From Cryptomeria japonica (taxonomy: Eukaryota; Streptophyta; Pinopsida; Cupressales; Cupressaceae), in NCBI RefSeq assembly GCF_030272615.1, contig NC_081414.1, positions 907,685,009 to 907,749,008 on the forward strand: DNA of 64,000 nucleotides, given 5' to 3'. This document shows positions 1-11,164 of the stretch, in pieces. The notes under the pieces are model-generated. The model had not been told where the DNA came from. It made no database searches and saw nothing but the letters and a program-made list of their open reading frames with translations. The translations under genes were made by a program, and so were the position numbers. The first letter of the stretch is position 1. Each line of letters begins with the position of its first letter.

Positions 1-890
1 GTCCCCAACTGAAAATTGAGCATCCCTCTTTGATGCATCCACTCTAGCTTTCACTTTTTGTGAGGTATCTTGAAGAGTCTTTCTCACTTGATCATGAACT
101 TCCTTCATTGATTGAGCCATGTCATCTATTGTACGACTCTTTTTATACTTGTTACCAAGATCTCTTAACTCCATGACACCCCTTGGGTGCATCCCATAAA
201 CAATCTCAAAGGGACTCTTACTAGTTGACCTATTAACACTATCATTGTATGCAAATTCTGCCTGATGGATGAGTTGATCCCAACTTTGGCCATAATCCTT
301 TGTCAAACACCTTAAGAGGTTGCCAAGAGTCCTATTGACCACCTCAGTTTGTCCATCAGTTTGTGGGTGATAAGCTAAACCAAAAGAAAGATTAGTACCC
401 AATCTTTTCCACAATGTCTTCCAAAAATGGCCAAGAAACTTAACATCTCTATCAGAAACAATGCTAGAAGGTAAACCATGGATTCTAATCACTTCCTTGA
501 AAAAAAATAGGCTATATGACTAGCATCATGTGTAGTTTTGCAAGGAATAAAGTGTGTCATTTTACTAAATATATCCACAATCACAAAGATGCTATCAAAT
601 CCAGCTTGAGTCTTAGGTAAGCCTACTACAAAATCCATGCTAACACATTCCCAAGGCCTTGTAGGAATTGGAAGAGGCTGATAAAGACCAGCATTAGAAG
701 TATTACCTTTTTCTTTCTGACAAACCATGCATTGCTCCACATACCTTCTGACATTTCACTGCATTTAAGGCCAAAAATTGAAATGTTGCACCAACTCCAA
801 TGTCTTGTTGAGACCAAAATGGCCACTCAAACACCCATTGTGCTTTTCTTGAATCAGATTCTCCCTCATTGAGCTTTTAGGAACACATAG
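1..890 (-). pseudogene. Element A integrase, C-terminally truncated by the window
   Basis: Integrase inserts the cDNA into host chromatin. The minus strand shows an N-terminal zinc finger with a histidine pair (HNGCLSGH, near 820-845) and the cysteine pair CMVC (near 725). The catalytic core follows, with Asp in SMDFVVGLP (near 640), Asp in VSDRDVKF (near 455) and Glu in TEVVNRTL (near 340), so all three DDE residues are readable. A GPY-like stretch (FEIVYGMHPRG) lies near 205. A run of eight A at about 501-508 shifts the frame between the first and second catalytic residues. Two in-frame stops lie in the zinc-finger region. The C terminus is off-window. Confidence 0.88.
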
Positions 891-1100
891 CTACCCACCT
901 TTAAATAGAAAACCATTTTGCAAAGTATATTCAGCATATTCACTATGAAAAGAATTATCAAATGCTTGGCAAACCTTATAGATGGCTACAAAATCTTCAT
1001 CATCGGGATACATTCCTTTGAAGCATTCTATGCCAATACTCTGAACCTGTACTTCCTGCACTGTTATAAGCCTTCTACTCAAAGCATCTGCTACTTTATT

Positions 1101-1590
1101 TCATTTCTCTTTCTTGTGCTTAAGAGTAAAAGTGTATGATTGTAAGTACTCAACCCATTTAACATGCCTATTATTTAACTTATCTTGTGAATTCAAGAAA
1201 CTCAAACCCTGATTATCTATATAAACAACAAGCTCCTTTGGAAGCAAATAATGTCTCCACTTTCTAAGTGATTGAACTAAAGCATAGAGTTCCAAATAAT
1301 AGGAAGAGTACTTCTTTTTAGCATCATTCAACTTTTCACTAAAGAAAGCTACAGGTCTATTATCCTGACTCAACACAACACCTACTGCAATATTACTAGC
1401 ATCACATTCAATAGTAAATAACTTGTCAAAACTAGGAAGTATAAGCATTGGTTGAGAAGAAACCTTGGTTTCCAAAAGTTCAAACCCCTTATTTGCTGCA
1501 TCTGTCCACTGAAACTTTACCTTATCTCCACCTTTTATAGTATCAATCATTGGTGCACAAATCACACTAAACCCCCTGATGAACTTCCTG
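1101..1590 (-). pseudogene. Element A RNase H domain
   Basis: RNase H removes the RNA strand during reverse transcription. On the minus strand an open frame of 154 codons (1101-1565) carries FTIECDASNIAVGVVLSQ, where the Asp is the first catalytic residue. It then has FFSEKLNDAKKKYSSYYLELYALV with the catalytic Glu, and VVYIDNQGLSFL with the third acidic residue. This is the usual gypsy RNase H tail of pol. It joins the RT upstream through the sequence around 1566-1600, where a stop codon interrupts the frame, and the integrase downstream near 1090. Confidence 0.88.
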
Positions 1591-1595
1591 TAGAA

Positions 1596-2400
1596 CTATG
1601 CTAAGCCACGAAAAATTTGGACATCACTTGTTGATTTGGGTGTAGGCCAATTTGTTATGGCTTCCACCTTGGTTTTATCCATTTTCAAATTTCCACCTGA
1701 GATCACAAAGCCAAGATAAACAAATTCATGTTTCATAAAATCACACTTTTCCAAATTGATTGTCAGTTGTTCATCATATAATTTGTTCAAAACAATTTCA
1801 AGATGCTTCAAATGCTCTTCTTGAGTTTTACTAAAAATTAGAATGTCATCTAAGTACACCACTACAATTTACCAATGAAATCATGCAACACTTCAATCAT
1901 GAGTCTCATGAATGTACTTGGGGCATTAGAAATACCAAATGGCATAACTAGCCACTCATAAAGACCCTCATTTGTTTTGAAAGTTGTTTTCCATTCATCG
2001 CCTTCTTTTATCCTAATCTGGTGGTAACCACTCTTGAGGTCATTTTTTTTTTAAAACTTTGCACCTCCCAATAATCCATCAAATCCTCAATCCTTGGAAT
2101 AGGAAATCTATACCTAATAATGATTCTATTAATGGCTCTTTAATCTATGCATAATCTCCATGTACCTCCCTTCTTAGGTGCTAAAACGATAGGTACTACA
2201 CAAGGACTTATACTTTTTCTTATCAAATTTTGATCTAGGAGTACTTGCACTTGTCTTGCCACTTCTTTGTTCTATTTAGGTGTCATCTTACATGCTTCTT
2301 TGTTTGGTAAAGAGGCTCTTGGTATGAAGTCTATCTGATGGCTAACAGCTCTAGGAGGTGGTAAGGTTGCAGGTGTTCCATCCTAAAGTTATCAAGTATT
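1596..2400 (-). pseudogene. Element A reverse transcriptase
   Basis: This is the Ty3/gypsy RT that copies element RNA into DNA. Minus-strand reading shows the proximal block GTWRLCID near 2150-2165 and the palm block [15 protein letters not shown] sequence near 1910-1945. The catalytic box VYLDDILIFS lies at about 1830-1860, then LEKCDFMKHEFVYLGFVIS with its conserved LG. The frame is broken by a stop or shift just before the YLDD box (near 1865-1880), by a T-rich tract at 2043-2052, and by further stops. The open part ends at 1596 with a stop where the family normally has Trp or Arg. Confidence 0.87.
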
Positions 2401-2559
2401 TTCTATACTTCTTGTAGTATTTCAACCTTCTTCTCCTTCTTTTCTTCTGTGGGTGTCACTATGAGTGCAAATCCCACTCCTTTACCCTCTTCAAGTGTTT
2501 TAATAAACTCTTTCTCATTCACTATTAAAATATTTTGATTCTTTGAACTATTGCCCTCT

Positions 2560-3135
2560 TTCTCTTCATTTATAGACTAAATTTTGTATGTTACACCATC
2601 TTTCTGAAATGAGTAGTAGTTCTTTTCACCCCTATGTATGGCTTTCATGTCAAATTGCTAAGGTCTACCAAGAGGTAGATGGCAAGCATCCATTGGAAGA
2701 ATATCACGTAAGATCTTATCTTGATACCCTCCTATAGTGAATTCTACCCATTTTTTTTCATTGACAAGAACAGGATGCTCCCTATTCAACCATGTGACTC
2801 TATAGTTTGAGTTTCCTCACTACTTCTTCTAAAACTATATTATCTATGGATCTGGAATCAATAACCACCTTCCATACCTTTCCCATGATCTTGCACTTAA
2901 TTCTAAATAATGACCTTCTTTGAATAGGTTCCTCCTTGATTGGCTCCTTTATCAAGACTCTTCCCATCATCAAACTCTCACCATCTTCTGATGTTAAGCT
3001 CACTTCATGAGATTTGTTGCTTGCTACATTTTCCTGAACATAATTCACTTTTCTTTCACCTCCTTGTGATGAAGTGGGTTTCTCTGGACATCTATAGGTA
3101 GGGTATCCCACCTTCTAACAGTTGTAGCATTTCAT
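2560..3135 (-). pseudogene. Element A zinc knuckle and aspartic protease
   Basis: The protease cleaves the gag-pol polyprotein. A CCHC-like nucleocapsid knuckle straddles 3080-3135: CYNC, then a stop codon, then KVGYPTYRC. The stop TAG replaces the usual Trp, and the knuckle His is Tyr, so both the frame and zinc binding are damaged. About 80 codons further on lies the protease active site VVIDSRSIDNIV (near 2850-2885), where the usual Asp-Ser-Gly is Asp-Ser-Arg. The stretch 2560-2800 continues toward RT with several stops. The element would not give an active protease from this copy. Confidence 0.8.
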
Positions 3136-4170
3136 GGTGGTTAAGTAGGACCCTCTTCTTTCTCCACTAGATCTACCTCTACCTGGGTTGCTAGATCCCC
3201 TTCCTCTATAGCTACTCTTGCTATAGGAATCCCCGCTTTGCTCAATAAGTTTGAATTCTCCTTGGGACCTTTGATCTCCCCTTCCACCAAAACTTTCTCT
3301 ATGGCCTCTACCATCTCTACCCCTACCTCTTCCTCTATTGCTTTGTTCTTTCTTTTTCTTGTTCTTCTCTTCCACTTTGAGTGCTAGTTGATAACACTTG
3401 TGAACTATTTGTGGACATAACAAACTCATCTCTTCTTGTATGTTCCATCTTAGCCCATTCAAATACCTTGCTACTTTTATACTCTCATCCTCTGCTACCT
3501 TGGATCTCATGCATGGTTTTTGAAATTCTTTAGTGTAGCTACTAACATCTAAGTCTTTTTGCCTCACATTTTATCTTTTCCTATGTAGTTGGATTTCATA
3601 GTCTTCAGAAAGATAAGTTTCTCTAATTTTGGTTACCATTTCTTTTTATGTGGCATTTGGTTGCTTGCCCTCTTTCACCCTTTCCTCTCGGATGAACTTC
3701 CACCAAGTTAAGGTTGCCCCTCTCAAACTTGATTTTTCTACTTTAACCCTTTGTACTTCAGTTATTCCATCACATTCAAAGTGGTTTTCTAGGCCTTCAA
3801 TCCACTCTATAAGAGCATCTGGATCCATCTTTCCACTAAAAAAGAGCCACTCCCTCTAAGGTTTTACCACTCATGGCTCTCAAAGTCTTCAAGAATGCTT
3901 CTTGCTCAAGAGCAGGGTCAGGTATGGGAACCTCATCTTCTATTTCCACCATTTTCCCCTTATCTCCAACCTTATCATGGACTTCTTCAGTCTTAACTTC
4001 AATTTCAACTAGTTTTGTTGTTAGCTGCTCCAACCTCTCTCTAAGTGCTCTATTTTCTTCTTCTTGGTCTTTGACCTTCTTGGATAACTCAGAATTAGTC
4101 ACAATATTTTCTTCTAAGGATTTTATTGAACCTAAGTCAATTTTTTTTCTCTTTTCACCTGAATCTTTCT
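3115..4170 (-). pseudogene. Element A gag
   Basis: Gag forms the virus-like particle. Minus-strand blocks in order: an acidic, coiled-coil-like N terminus (SKKVKDQEEENRALRERL, within 3836-4170) and a retrotransposon gag core with WWKFIREE (3646-3828). A basic Arg-Gly-rich region follows (3115-3567, containing repeated RGRG), which is a typical nucleic-acid-binding stretch before the zinc knuckle. Frame breaks lie near 3830 and 3570-3640. The N-terminal start is not certain, because the open frame extends back through the PBS into the LTR. Confidence 0.8.
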
Positions 4171-4172
4171 CA

Positions 4173-4185
4173 GGCTCTGATACCA
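4173..4185 (-). promoter_or_regulatory. Element A primer binding site (tRNA-Met type)
   Basis: The plus strand reads GGCTCTGATACCA; its complement is TGGTATCAGAGCC, the standard initiator-tRNA-Met primer site of plant chromoviruses and copia elements. It lies one or two bases from the end of the LTR, as expected. Confidence 0.92.
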
Positions 4186-4186
4186 C

Positions 4187-6000
4187 TATGATAGGGAGAT
4201 TGAGTGAGAAGTTACTCAATAAGCCTAAATTGGTTTAATTTGTCAAGTGGACCCAATGATATACTTTTTTTTTGTTCTCAATGAGTGTTTGGAAACATCA
4301 AACTTCAACACCCACACCTCTCCTCAAACAACCACCCTATTGTGTGTTATACAACTTTGTTCAAGCTTCTATTCCTCAAAGTTACTCAAATCCTCCACCA
4401 TAGGCCCACACCCCAAAAATGGTGTCTTGAATATCATTATTGATTTAATTAGGCCCATTAGGTTTACTTCAACTATCCTTCAAGTGTTTGGAAGGCTCTA
4501 ACATCATCAAGGCAACCGGGTTCACTTTTTAGTAAAACAGGGCTAAAAGGCTACTAGCCCGTGGAGGCCTAATTGGATGGATTTTTCTTGCATAGGGAAA
4601 TGATGGATAAAAAAACTTTGGAAAATTTTTAAAAGGTGTCTACAGGGTCCAAAATCAAATATTTTTAAGGTCTTAGCTTCTGAGAAGGTGGTTTAATGAC
4701 TGTCCACAATTTTAGGCAAGAAAGGAGGGTTTTGCTCATGTAACAAAGGAAGTCTCTTCTAAACTCCAAACCAAGCTTCTAAAATATTTTAGAACCTCTG
4801 ACCCATAATTTATAAGACTTCTTCAACACTTCCCTACATGAAATTACATCAAACACTTGCTATGCAAACTGAAAAAGGTAGAAAAATGACTGTTTTTAGC
4901 ACTGTCACTACTAATTCACTGTTTTTCCTGCACTTTGAAGGGTTAGAACTTCATGGAAACCTCCACCCAAGAATTTATAAACCTCAAAACACATTTTTAA
5001 CACTTACCACAAGTTTCCAAAGCATGAACACTTCCTTAAAGCAATTTTTGGATGCAAAAGACATTAATTTCCCAAAACTGGGTACTTGCTACCAACCACA
5101 ACTTGACTCAATTTTAAGGTAAAATAAACACTATTTGGAGCTCCAAATAAATCCAAAACTCCAAGGAGAATAGGGAAGACCTCTTCCTTAATTGTTTTCA
5201 CTCAATTGATTCTGAGCACAAACTTATTTGAGTCTTTTTCAAATTTACTAGCCAAGTTCATCTCCAACTTGCCTAGCATGAACTCGAAAACACTTCCTTT
5301 GCACAACCCTGGCCAAAAGATGAATTATTTACACTGTAAATGATAAATACAAATTTTATAATTCCATCCATGGGATCCCAAACCTATATTTAGACAAGTT
5401 GATGCATTTTGGAGGCCAAAACCCTTGACAGGGCAGCCAAAGAGCAAAAATGAAACAATTTTACAAAACCAACTTCCAAATGCACAACCTGCAAAGAAAT
5501 TACATAACGTGAATTGAATATACACCAAGAAGAGGGAGGAATATATATATAACTTGTAGGTTTTTATCAAGTCCTGTACGGACATAAGGCATTTTTTGTC
5601 TTCTTTTTTACAAAAAGTGTCCAAAATGATAACTTTTACAAGCAAAAATGACAACTTTTGTTGCTCCAAGTGACAATTTGAGAAACCTAACTCAACCAAC
5701 CTTCCAAAATCACCTAGGTATGACTAAAAACACTTTATAAACATGTTTCAATTCTTTTCAAAGCATGGCTAAGCCTATAAGGCGATTTTCCACTTTTTAG
5801 CCTTATTTGGCCTAGAAGCACAAAATTGACAATTCAAGGCTTAAGAAGCAAAACTTGATCTCTCAACCACAAAATAAGATCAAAAAATTATGAAATGACT
5901 AAAAAAAAACTATGAAAACATTTCAAAACTAACAAGACACTTAAGCATGAAAAATACTAAAAAAATGGAGAGTGAAGCATGACTAGGTGCTCCTGCACCA
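4187..6000 (-). repeat. Element A 5' LTR
   Basis: This is the long terminal repeat bounded by the PBS at its 3' side and by the copia 1 coding sequence at 6001. In element orientation it begins TGGTGCAGGAGCACC, a short inverted repeat, and ends in CATA before the PBS. A minus-strand TATA-like run (TATATATATATT) lies near 5540-5552 and could be its promoter. Length is about 1.8 kb. There is no second copy in the window for comparison. The solo LTR at 34847-36226 shares the same end motifs. Confidence 0.82.
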
Positions 6001-7376
6001 ATTAAGTTGTAAGAAACAAGGCTAGATTGGTCTGTAAAGGATATTCTCAAATGGAAGGAATTGATTATGGTGAAACATTTACACCTATAGCTAGAATTGA
6101 AGTTGTTAGACTATTTCTTTCCTATGCAGCTTATAACAAATATAAGGCTTATCAAATGGAGGTTAAATGTGCATTTTTGAATGGTGAACTTGAAGAAGAA
6201 GTATACATTGAACAACCTGATGGATTTTCACTGATAGATGATAAAGATATGGTTTGCAGATTCAAGAAATCTTTATATGGGTTGAAACAAGCTCCTACAG
6301 TTTGGTATGCAAGGTTGGATAAATATCTTTTGAAGCTTGGTTTTACTAAAGGCAGTGCTGATAGTAATTTATATTATAAAATTACTGATGATGATAATCT
6401 GATTATTGAAGTATTTGTTGATGAAATTATTTTTGGAGGAGAAGATAAATTGTGCATGGAATTTGATAACAACATGAAGAATGAATTTGAAATGTCCATG
6501 ATTGGTGAGATGAAATTTTTCTTAGGTTTGCATATTACACAAACTGACAAAGGCATCTTTATCTGTCAAACTAAGTATCTGAGGGAATTGTTGAAGAAGT
6601 TTGGGATGGATAATTCCAAACCAGTAAGTACTCCTATGGTGACAAGTGAGAAATTATCTATCAAGGATACTTCTACACTAGTAAATCCGACAAGGTATAA
6701 GTCTATTATTGGTGGATTGCTATATTTAACTCAAACTAGACCGAATATTATGAATGTAGTAAGTATTGTTTCAAGATATCAAAGTAATCCTAAAGAAAAT
6801 CATGAATGTGCAGTAAAGAGGATATTTTGGTATTTGCAAGGAACAACAGAATATGGCTTATGGTATTCTATAAATTATGATTTCACTTTATGTGTATATA
6901 GTGACTCTGATTGGGCAGCAGTTACTAATGACAAGAAGAGCACTTCTGGTGGAGCTTTCTTTCTTGGAAAGAAATTGGTTTCATGGATCAGCAAAAAATA
7001 GTCATGCATTTCTTTATCTACTTCAAAAGCAGAATATGTTGCAGCAATAATTAATTGCACTCAAGTCTTGTGGATGATGCAAATGTTGAAGGATATCAAG
7101 GTAAATTGTAGTGAACCGGTAGTTATCTACTGTGATAACTCTGCAACTATTAACATGTCTAGAATCTAGTATTTCACTCTAAGATTAAGCATATATCAAT
7201 AAAGTATAACTTTCTGAAAGACAAGGTAGAAGAAAAGGAAGTCAAATTGGTTTATGTGAACACTAAAGAACAGATTGCATATATATTCACTAAACCTCTA
7301 TCTAAGGAATTATTTGATTATTTGAGAGATAGTCTAGGGGTTTCTGCCCCTATGACAGAGACTTGGTTGATGTAGT
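6001..7376 (+). pseudogene. Copia 1 reverse transcriptase and RNase H
   Basis: The main open frame (6027-7001) starts inside the RT at VCKGYSQMEGIDYGETFTPIAR and runs through the copia blocks [19 protein letters not shown] and FFLGLHI. The catalytic box, normally YVDD, reads FVDE (near 6416-6427), so the second Asp is lost. RNase H follows with YSDSDWA and the SKAEYVA block. A TAG at 6999-7001 interrupts it, and a one-base loss near 7160 shifts the frame before FHSKIKHISIKYNFL and the C-terminal DIFTKPL-like tail. This copy cannot encode an active RT. Confidence 0.92.
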
Positions 7377-7714
7377 TTGTCATCAGTCCGACATGCATTA
7401 TCAGAGATACTATTCATTTTGGCACTAATGAGTGGTGCTACTACTCTGGGGGAGTAGTTAGCTTTGAAATTCAGAGGTTTACATTCTTGATTTGATATTT
7501 GTGTCAGATCTCTGGCATTGATGTCAAAGGGGGAGAGATAGTGATGTGAAAAAGAAATTCAGAACTTTTTCAGAAATATTATTCAAAGGGGAAGAGTTAT
7601 TGATATTCAAGCGATTATCAAGGTTGTCTTCCATAGGGGGAGACTTGTTTGGCATTTTTTGGGGTACTTAGATTTTTTCACATCTAGTGTTGCCATCAAT
7701 GCCAAAGGGGAGAT
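7377..7714 (+). promoter_or_regulatory. Copia 1 3' untranslated spacer with polypurine tracts
   Basis: Noncoding spacer between pol and the 3' LTR. It holds several purine-rich tracts, near 7447, 7528, 7588 and 7636, and finally CCAAAGGGGAGAT at 7702-7714 immediately before the LTR. The last is the true plus-strand primer by position; the others look like duplicated or decoy copies. Confidence 0.8.
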
Positions 7715-8974
7715 TGTTGGTATTATGGATGAATTTATTATGTGTTGCATTGATGTTTTGTCATTGATGTCAACACTAGTTGTTATGGTTGGTTACCGAT
7801 AGACAGGTTTTGGTTACCAGTAGAAGATCTAGTGTTAACGACAGAAGAGACTATCTGTTGGACACTTTCGGCATGTTTGGAGCAATGGAGTATGTTTGAT
7901 TTTATATGTTACATGTTCCTAGAGCATGTTTTGGTCAGTTGGTATTAACTTGGTAATCAGATGCTATCATACACTCCTATAAACCCTTACTGACATTAGT
8001 TTAAGGTTTTACCGGTAGAGCTTTCACTGAGGAATCTTGATAGGATGCATAAGTAGTGTTGGTGTGGCTTTCAGGATGCTGAACATGTTCTTTGATCATT
8101 CTTCAACTGCTTGAAGACATTTCTTTGGCATGGTGGACCCAGAATAGGTCTAATACCTATCTAGGATATGGATCGGTATCATGTTAACGTGTACTCCACA
8201 CATTACTAAGATGTTTCAGGATGTTCTATGGATTGGTTATTATTGTTGTGGTCTTAAGCCGACATGGCATATCATTGTAATATGGATTTATTTAATGATC
8301 TTATTGTAATATCTTTTATGTGGCTGACCTAATTGGTTTAGGTCTTAGGGTTGGTATAAAATGATGTGAGATCTCATTGTAGATCATGGGGAATAAGTGT
8401 TGTGGTCTTGAAATGCAATATCATATGAGAAGGAGATTCGATCGATCATAGGTGATCGAATTGGGATTAAGGAAGAGGTTAAAGGCCTCCAGTATTGAGT
8501 TTAATCAGGATTGTAATTAGGAATGGTAGATGCTATCTCTAGCAATTCATTACTCTGGATTGTTGTCCATTTATCTTGAGGTAGTTATAACCTCTCTGTA
8601 GTTAGTGAGACTCTTTTGTAATGAGTAGTATGCTCTAGGAAGTGTGCCTTCCTACATGTGCAGGCCCCACATTGTATCACATACTTTCTATAGAAGTATC
8701 ATCTAACTGTGGATAGGCTTCCCACTGTGGTTTTTCCCTTTCTGAGTTTTCCACATACAAATTATGGTGTTATGTGGTTTGGTTCCTTTGCATTGATTAT
8801 CTATGTAATTGTTAAGTTGTATTGTTTACCGGTATCTATTCCTACCGGCATCTATTTCTTCTTTACCGATACTTAATCTAGTTAAAGGTTATTAAGTGGA
8901 TTAATTGATATAATTTGTTAACATCTGATTCACCCCTCCCCTCCCCTCTCATTTGTTCACTGGTTATCCTAACA
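7715..8974 (+). repeat. Copia 1 3' LTR
   Basis: It starts TGTTGGTATTATGG right after the PPT and ends GGTTATCCTAACA, 1260 bp. The same ends occur in the copia 2 LTR (41640-42793), where the PBS follows directly, which fixes the right boundary. TATA box TATAAAA at 8355-8361. It carries the conserved copia box near 8705-8760 in inverted form (CCACTGTGGTTTTTCCC). Confidence 0.92.
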
Positions 8975-10026
8975 GAAGAAATGGTACTCCACCAGTTGAC
9001 AATTTGGCTTAATAACCATATATTGCAACATATCTATCAAATATTAGGGTCCCCATTAATAGTGGGTTTGAGATTTTGCTAACTATTACTCTAAAATTGA
9101 AACTTTAAGGGTGTAATACTTAGATAGTTAGTAAGAAAAAGTTTGGGATTATAAAGTGAAAATATGATAAAAAATTTGGAATTAAAAGAAATGGATAATG
9201 ATCCAAAACAAGAGGAATTAAATAAAGTGTTAATTAATTGACCATCAATACAATTGAGAAAACCGAAGGATTGAAAAATCCTATATTTTTTAATTAAAGA
9301 CCATTAACTAATAGAAAGGTATCAAAAATACTAGATCTCCTAAATTGAATTGACACTATGAATATGTGAATCCCCCAAACCAAGAGTCATCCCATATGCC
9401 ATATACTTCAAAAATGGTTTCAAGTGGGGATATATTTAGTGGATCATTTCAAATTGAGGAAGGAGAAAAAAGATAAGAGTTTATAATCTTGTTTGAAGAG
9501 TCACTAGCAAAAAACTTCTTTCAGACAAAATTCTCTAGGGATAAAGGAAAGATAAGATAATTAGTAAAGTAGAAGTAAATCAATAAGGATCATAAAAGGG
9601 TCAAGTCTTTTAAGGATAAAGAGGATAAGGAACTAAGTATAGAAAATAAATACAAAACGTTTCATGAAAAAGAAACCCCATGCGACAAAATAAATCAATG
9701 GATTGTATAACCAAATCAATAGAAAAAATCATAATAAACTAGCTATTTTTAGTAAGGATACAAAATAAGCCAAAAAAATACCAAAGTTTCTTAGAATCTA
9801 AATGGGGGATAATTTGTGTGAGAGAGAATCAAACTAAAAATTATTATTTTATAGGACCCCTTAGAGAACATGCCTATAATAGTATATGATAGTATGTCCA
9901 AATCATGATAAGGAATGGACCAAATTGTTGGAAAGATTATTGAAAAATTTTCAATCACTTAACTCACTTGAAAAAGAATTAAAAATATGAGGACACAAAA
10001 TAAAAGAAATGGGAGACTATAAAGGA
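8975..10026. other. AT-rich interval without recognisable genes
   Basis: No open frame of useful length and no protein family is recognisable. The interval is AT-rich and is the left half of the island that continues at 38149 once the nested insertions are removed. Confidence 0.6.
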
Positions 10027-10031
10027 ATTTG
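10027..10031 (+). repeat. TSD ATTTG, left copy, of the copia solo LTR
   Basis: ATTTG directly precedes TGTT (10032-10035), the first four bases of the copia solo LTR. The matching ATTTG is at 38144-38148 after the LTR end CCAACA. Confidence 0.8.
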
Positions 10032-10035
10032 TGTT

Positions 10036-11164
10036 TGTATACACATAAAAATGGCTATGAGCGATTAAATAAATATTTTATATTTATTTTATAATTATTC
10101 TTCTATTAAATAGTTAATTTGAAAAGATTAATTTATTTAATTCATTTTCATGTCTTTCTATTAATTAATATTTTATTAATTAATTCATCTATCATATTCC
10201 TCTAATTAATTAAATATCTAATAATTAATTATTCTTTTAACCAAGTTAATTAAATATCTAATATTTAATAGTTATTCTCCTATCCTATAGTCTCAAATAT
10301 TAAATAATTTATAAATTATTTAAATCCCTTTTCCAACTCACCTTCCATCTCCACTTCATCTTCCCTTTGCCAACTCATCAAACATGTGGCTAAGGAAATT
10401 AATATTTCTTAAATATTAATTCATCATTTATCTCCAACCTCCAAACTTAATGAATATTGTGTACGTACACATATTTCATAACCTTCTCCTATATTCTCTC
10501 CAACACTCCCTACATCTTATGAAGGACTTGAGTCCACTTGTTCTATCATGCCTAAATCTTCTCCAACTATCCCTAGATTCTTGCAGTCAACAACCCAGTC
10601 AAGGTGAGATGAGTGACACTTGTCTTCTCCTTCCCCCTTTCTCTCAACCTTCACCTTTGCTCACAACCATCCAAATCTATAGATATGATCATGATCATTG
10701 ATCTAAGCCACATCATCTTCTCCTCTCAAAGTCTATAAAATCAAGAGTTTCAATTGAGAGAGAGTTAATCTTCAAGACTTCAAGAGACTTCAAGTGCATT
10801 TTCAAGTTAATCATTTGCATCTGTGAGTTTTAATCTTGAAGCAAATATCAATTAGAATTTTAGCATAATCATGAAGTATTGCATATCATAGCATTTGTGA
10901 ACTATCAGTTATCAGTCCATTCTTCATATGCCATCTTGGAAGCTATCAGTGCATTGTCTAAGAGCACACTGTCTGCAACCAGGAATAGTGGAGTTAGGAC
11001 ACAATGAGACATAAACCATGAAGGTAATATTAGTATTCTTATTTCATATGTATTTCATGTAGTTTCATTGGTTGAGCTTGGATTTCCTGTAGCATTTCCA
11101 TTGGTATTTTGTGAAACTAACTTGTTACAGGTAGCATTCTAAGGATGAAATTCAAAAGAACAAA
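10036..11164 (+). repeat. Element D 5' LTR
   Basis: It starts TGTATACACATAAAAATGG and matches 16605-16772 plus 34806-37083 (with the inserted elements removed) until about TTCAA at 11151-11155. The last ten bases are uncertain. TATA box TATAAAA at 10734-10740. The 3' copy lacks about 30 bp near 11068-11100, a deletion between short CATTGG repeats. No clean PBS follows; a degenerate candidate (TTTCCACTGGGGG) lies far downstream near 11785. Confidence 0.8.

Larger units (their letters stand above)
1..6000 (-). mobile_element. Element A: Ty3/gypsy chromovirus-like retrotransposon, 5' part
   Basis: Read on the minus strand from 6000 to 1, the order is LTR, PBS, gag, protease, RT, RNase H, integrase. 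That order is Ty3/gypsy. The tRNA-Met type PBS, CCHC-type gag knuckle and GPY-like integrase tail suggest a chromovirus. The left window edge cuts the element inside the integrase, so any chromodomain, PPT and 3' LTR lie outside. The right end abuts a copia RT frame at 6001, so A inserted into copia 1. Its TSD is probably ATTAA at 6001-6005, but the partner copy is off-window. All genes carry stops or frameshifts. Confidence 0.9.
6001..8974 (+). mobile_element. Copia 1: 3' part of a Ty1/copia element
   Basis: The plus-strand order RT, RNase H, purine tracts, LTR is the 3' half of a copia element. Its RT is cut at 6001 by element A; gag, protease, integrase and the 5' LTR lie left of the window. 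The last five bases after the LTR, GAAGA (8975-8979), are the expected position of its TSD. Confidence 0.9.
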
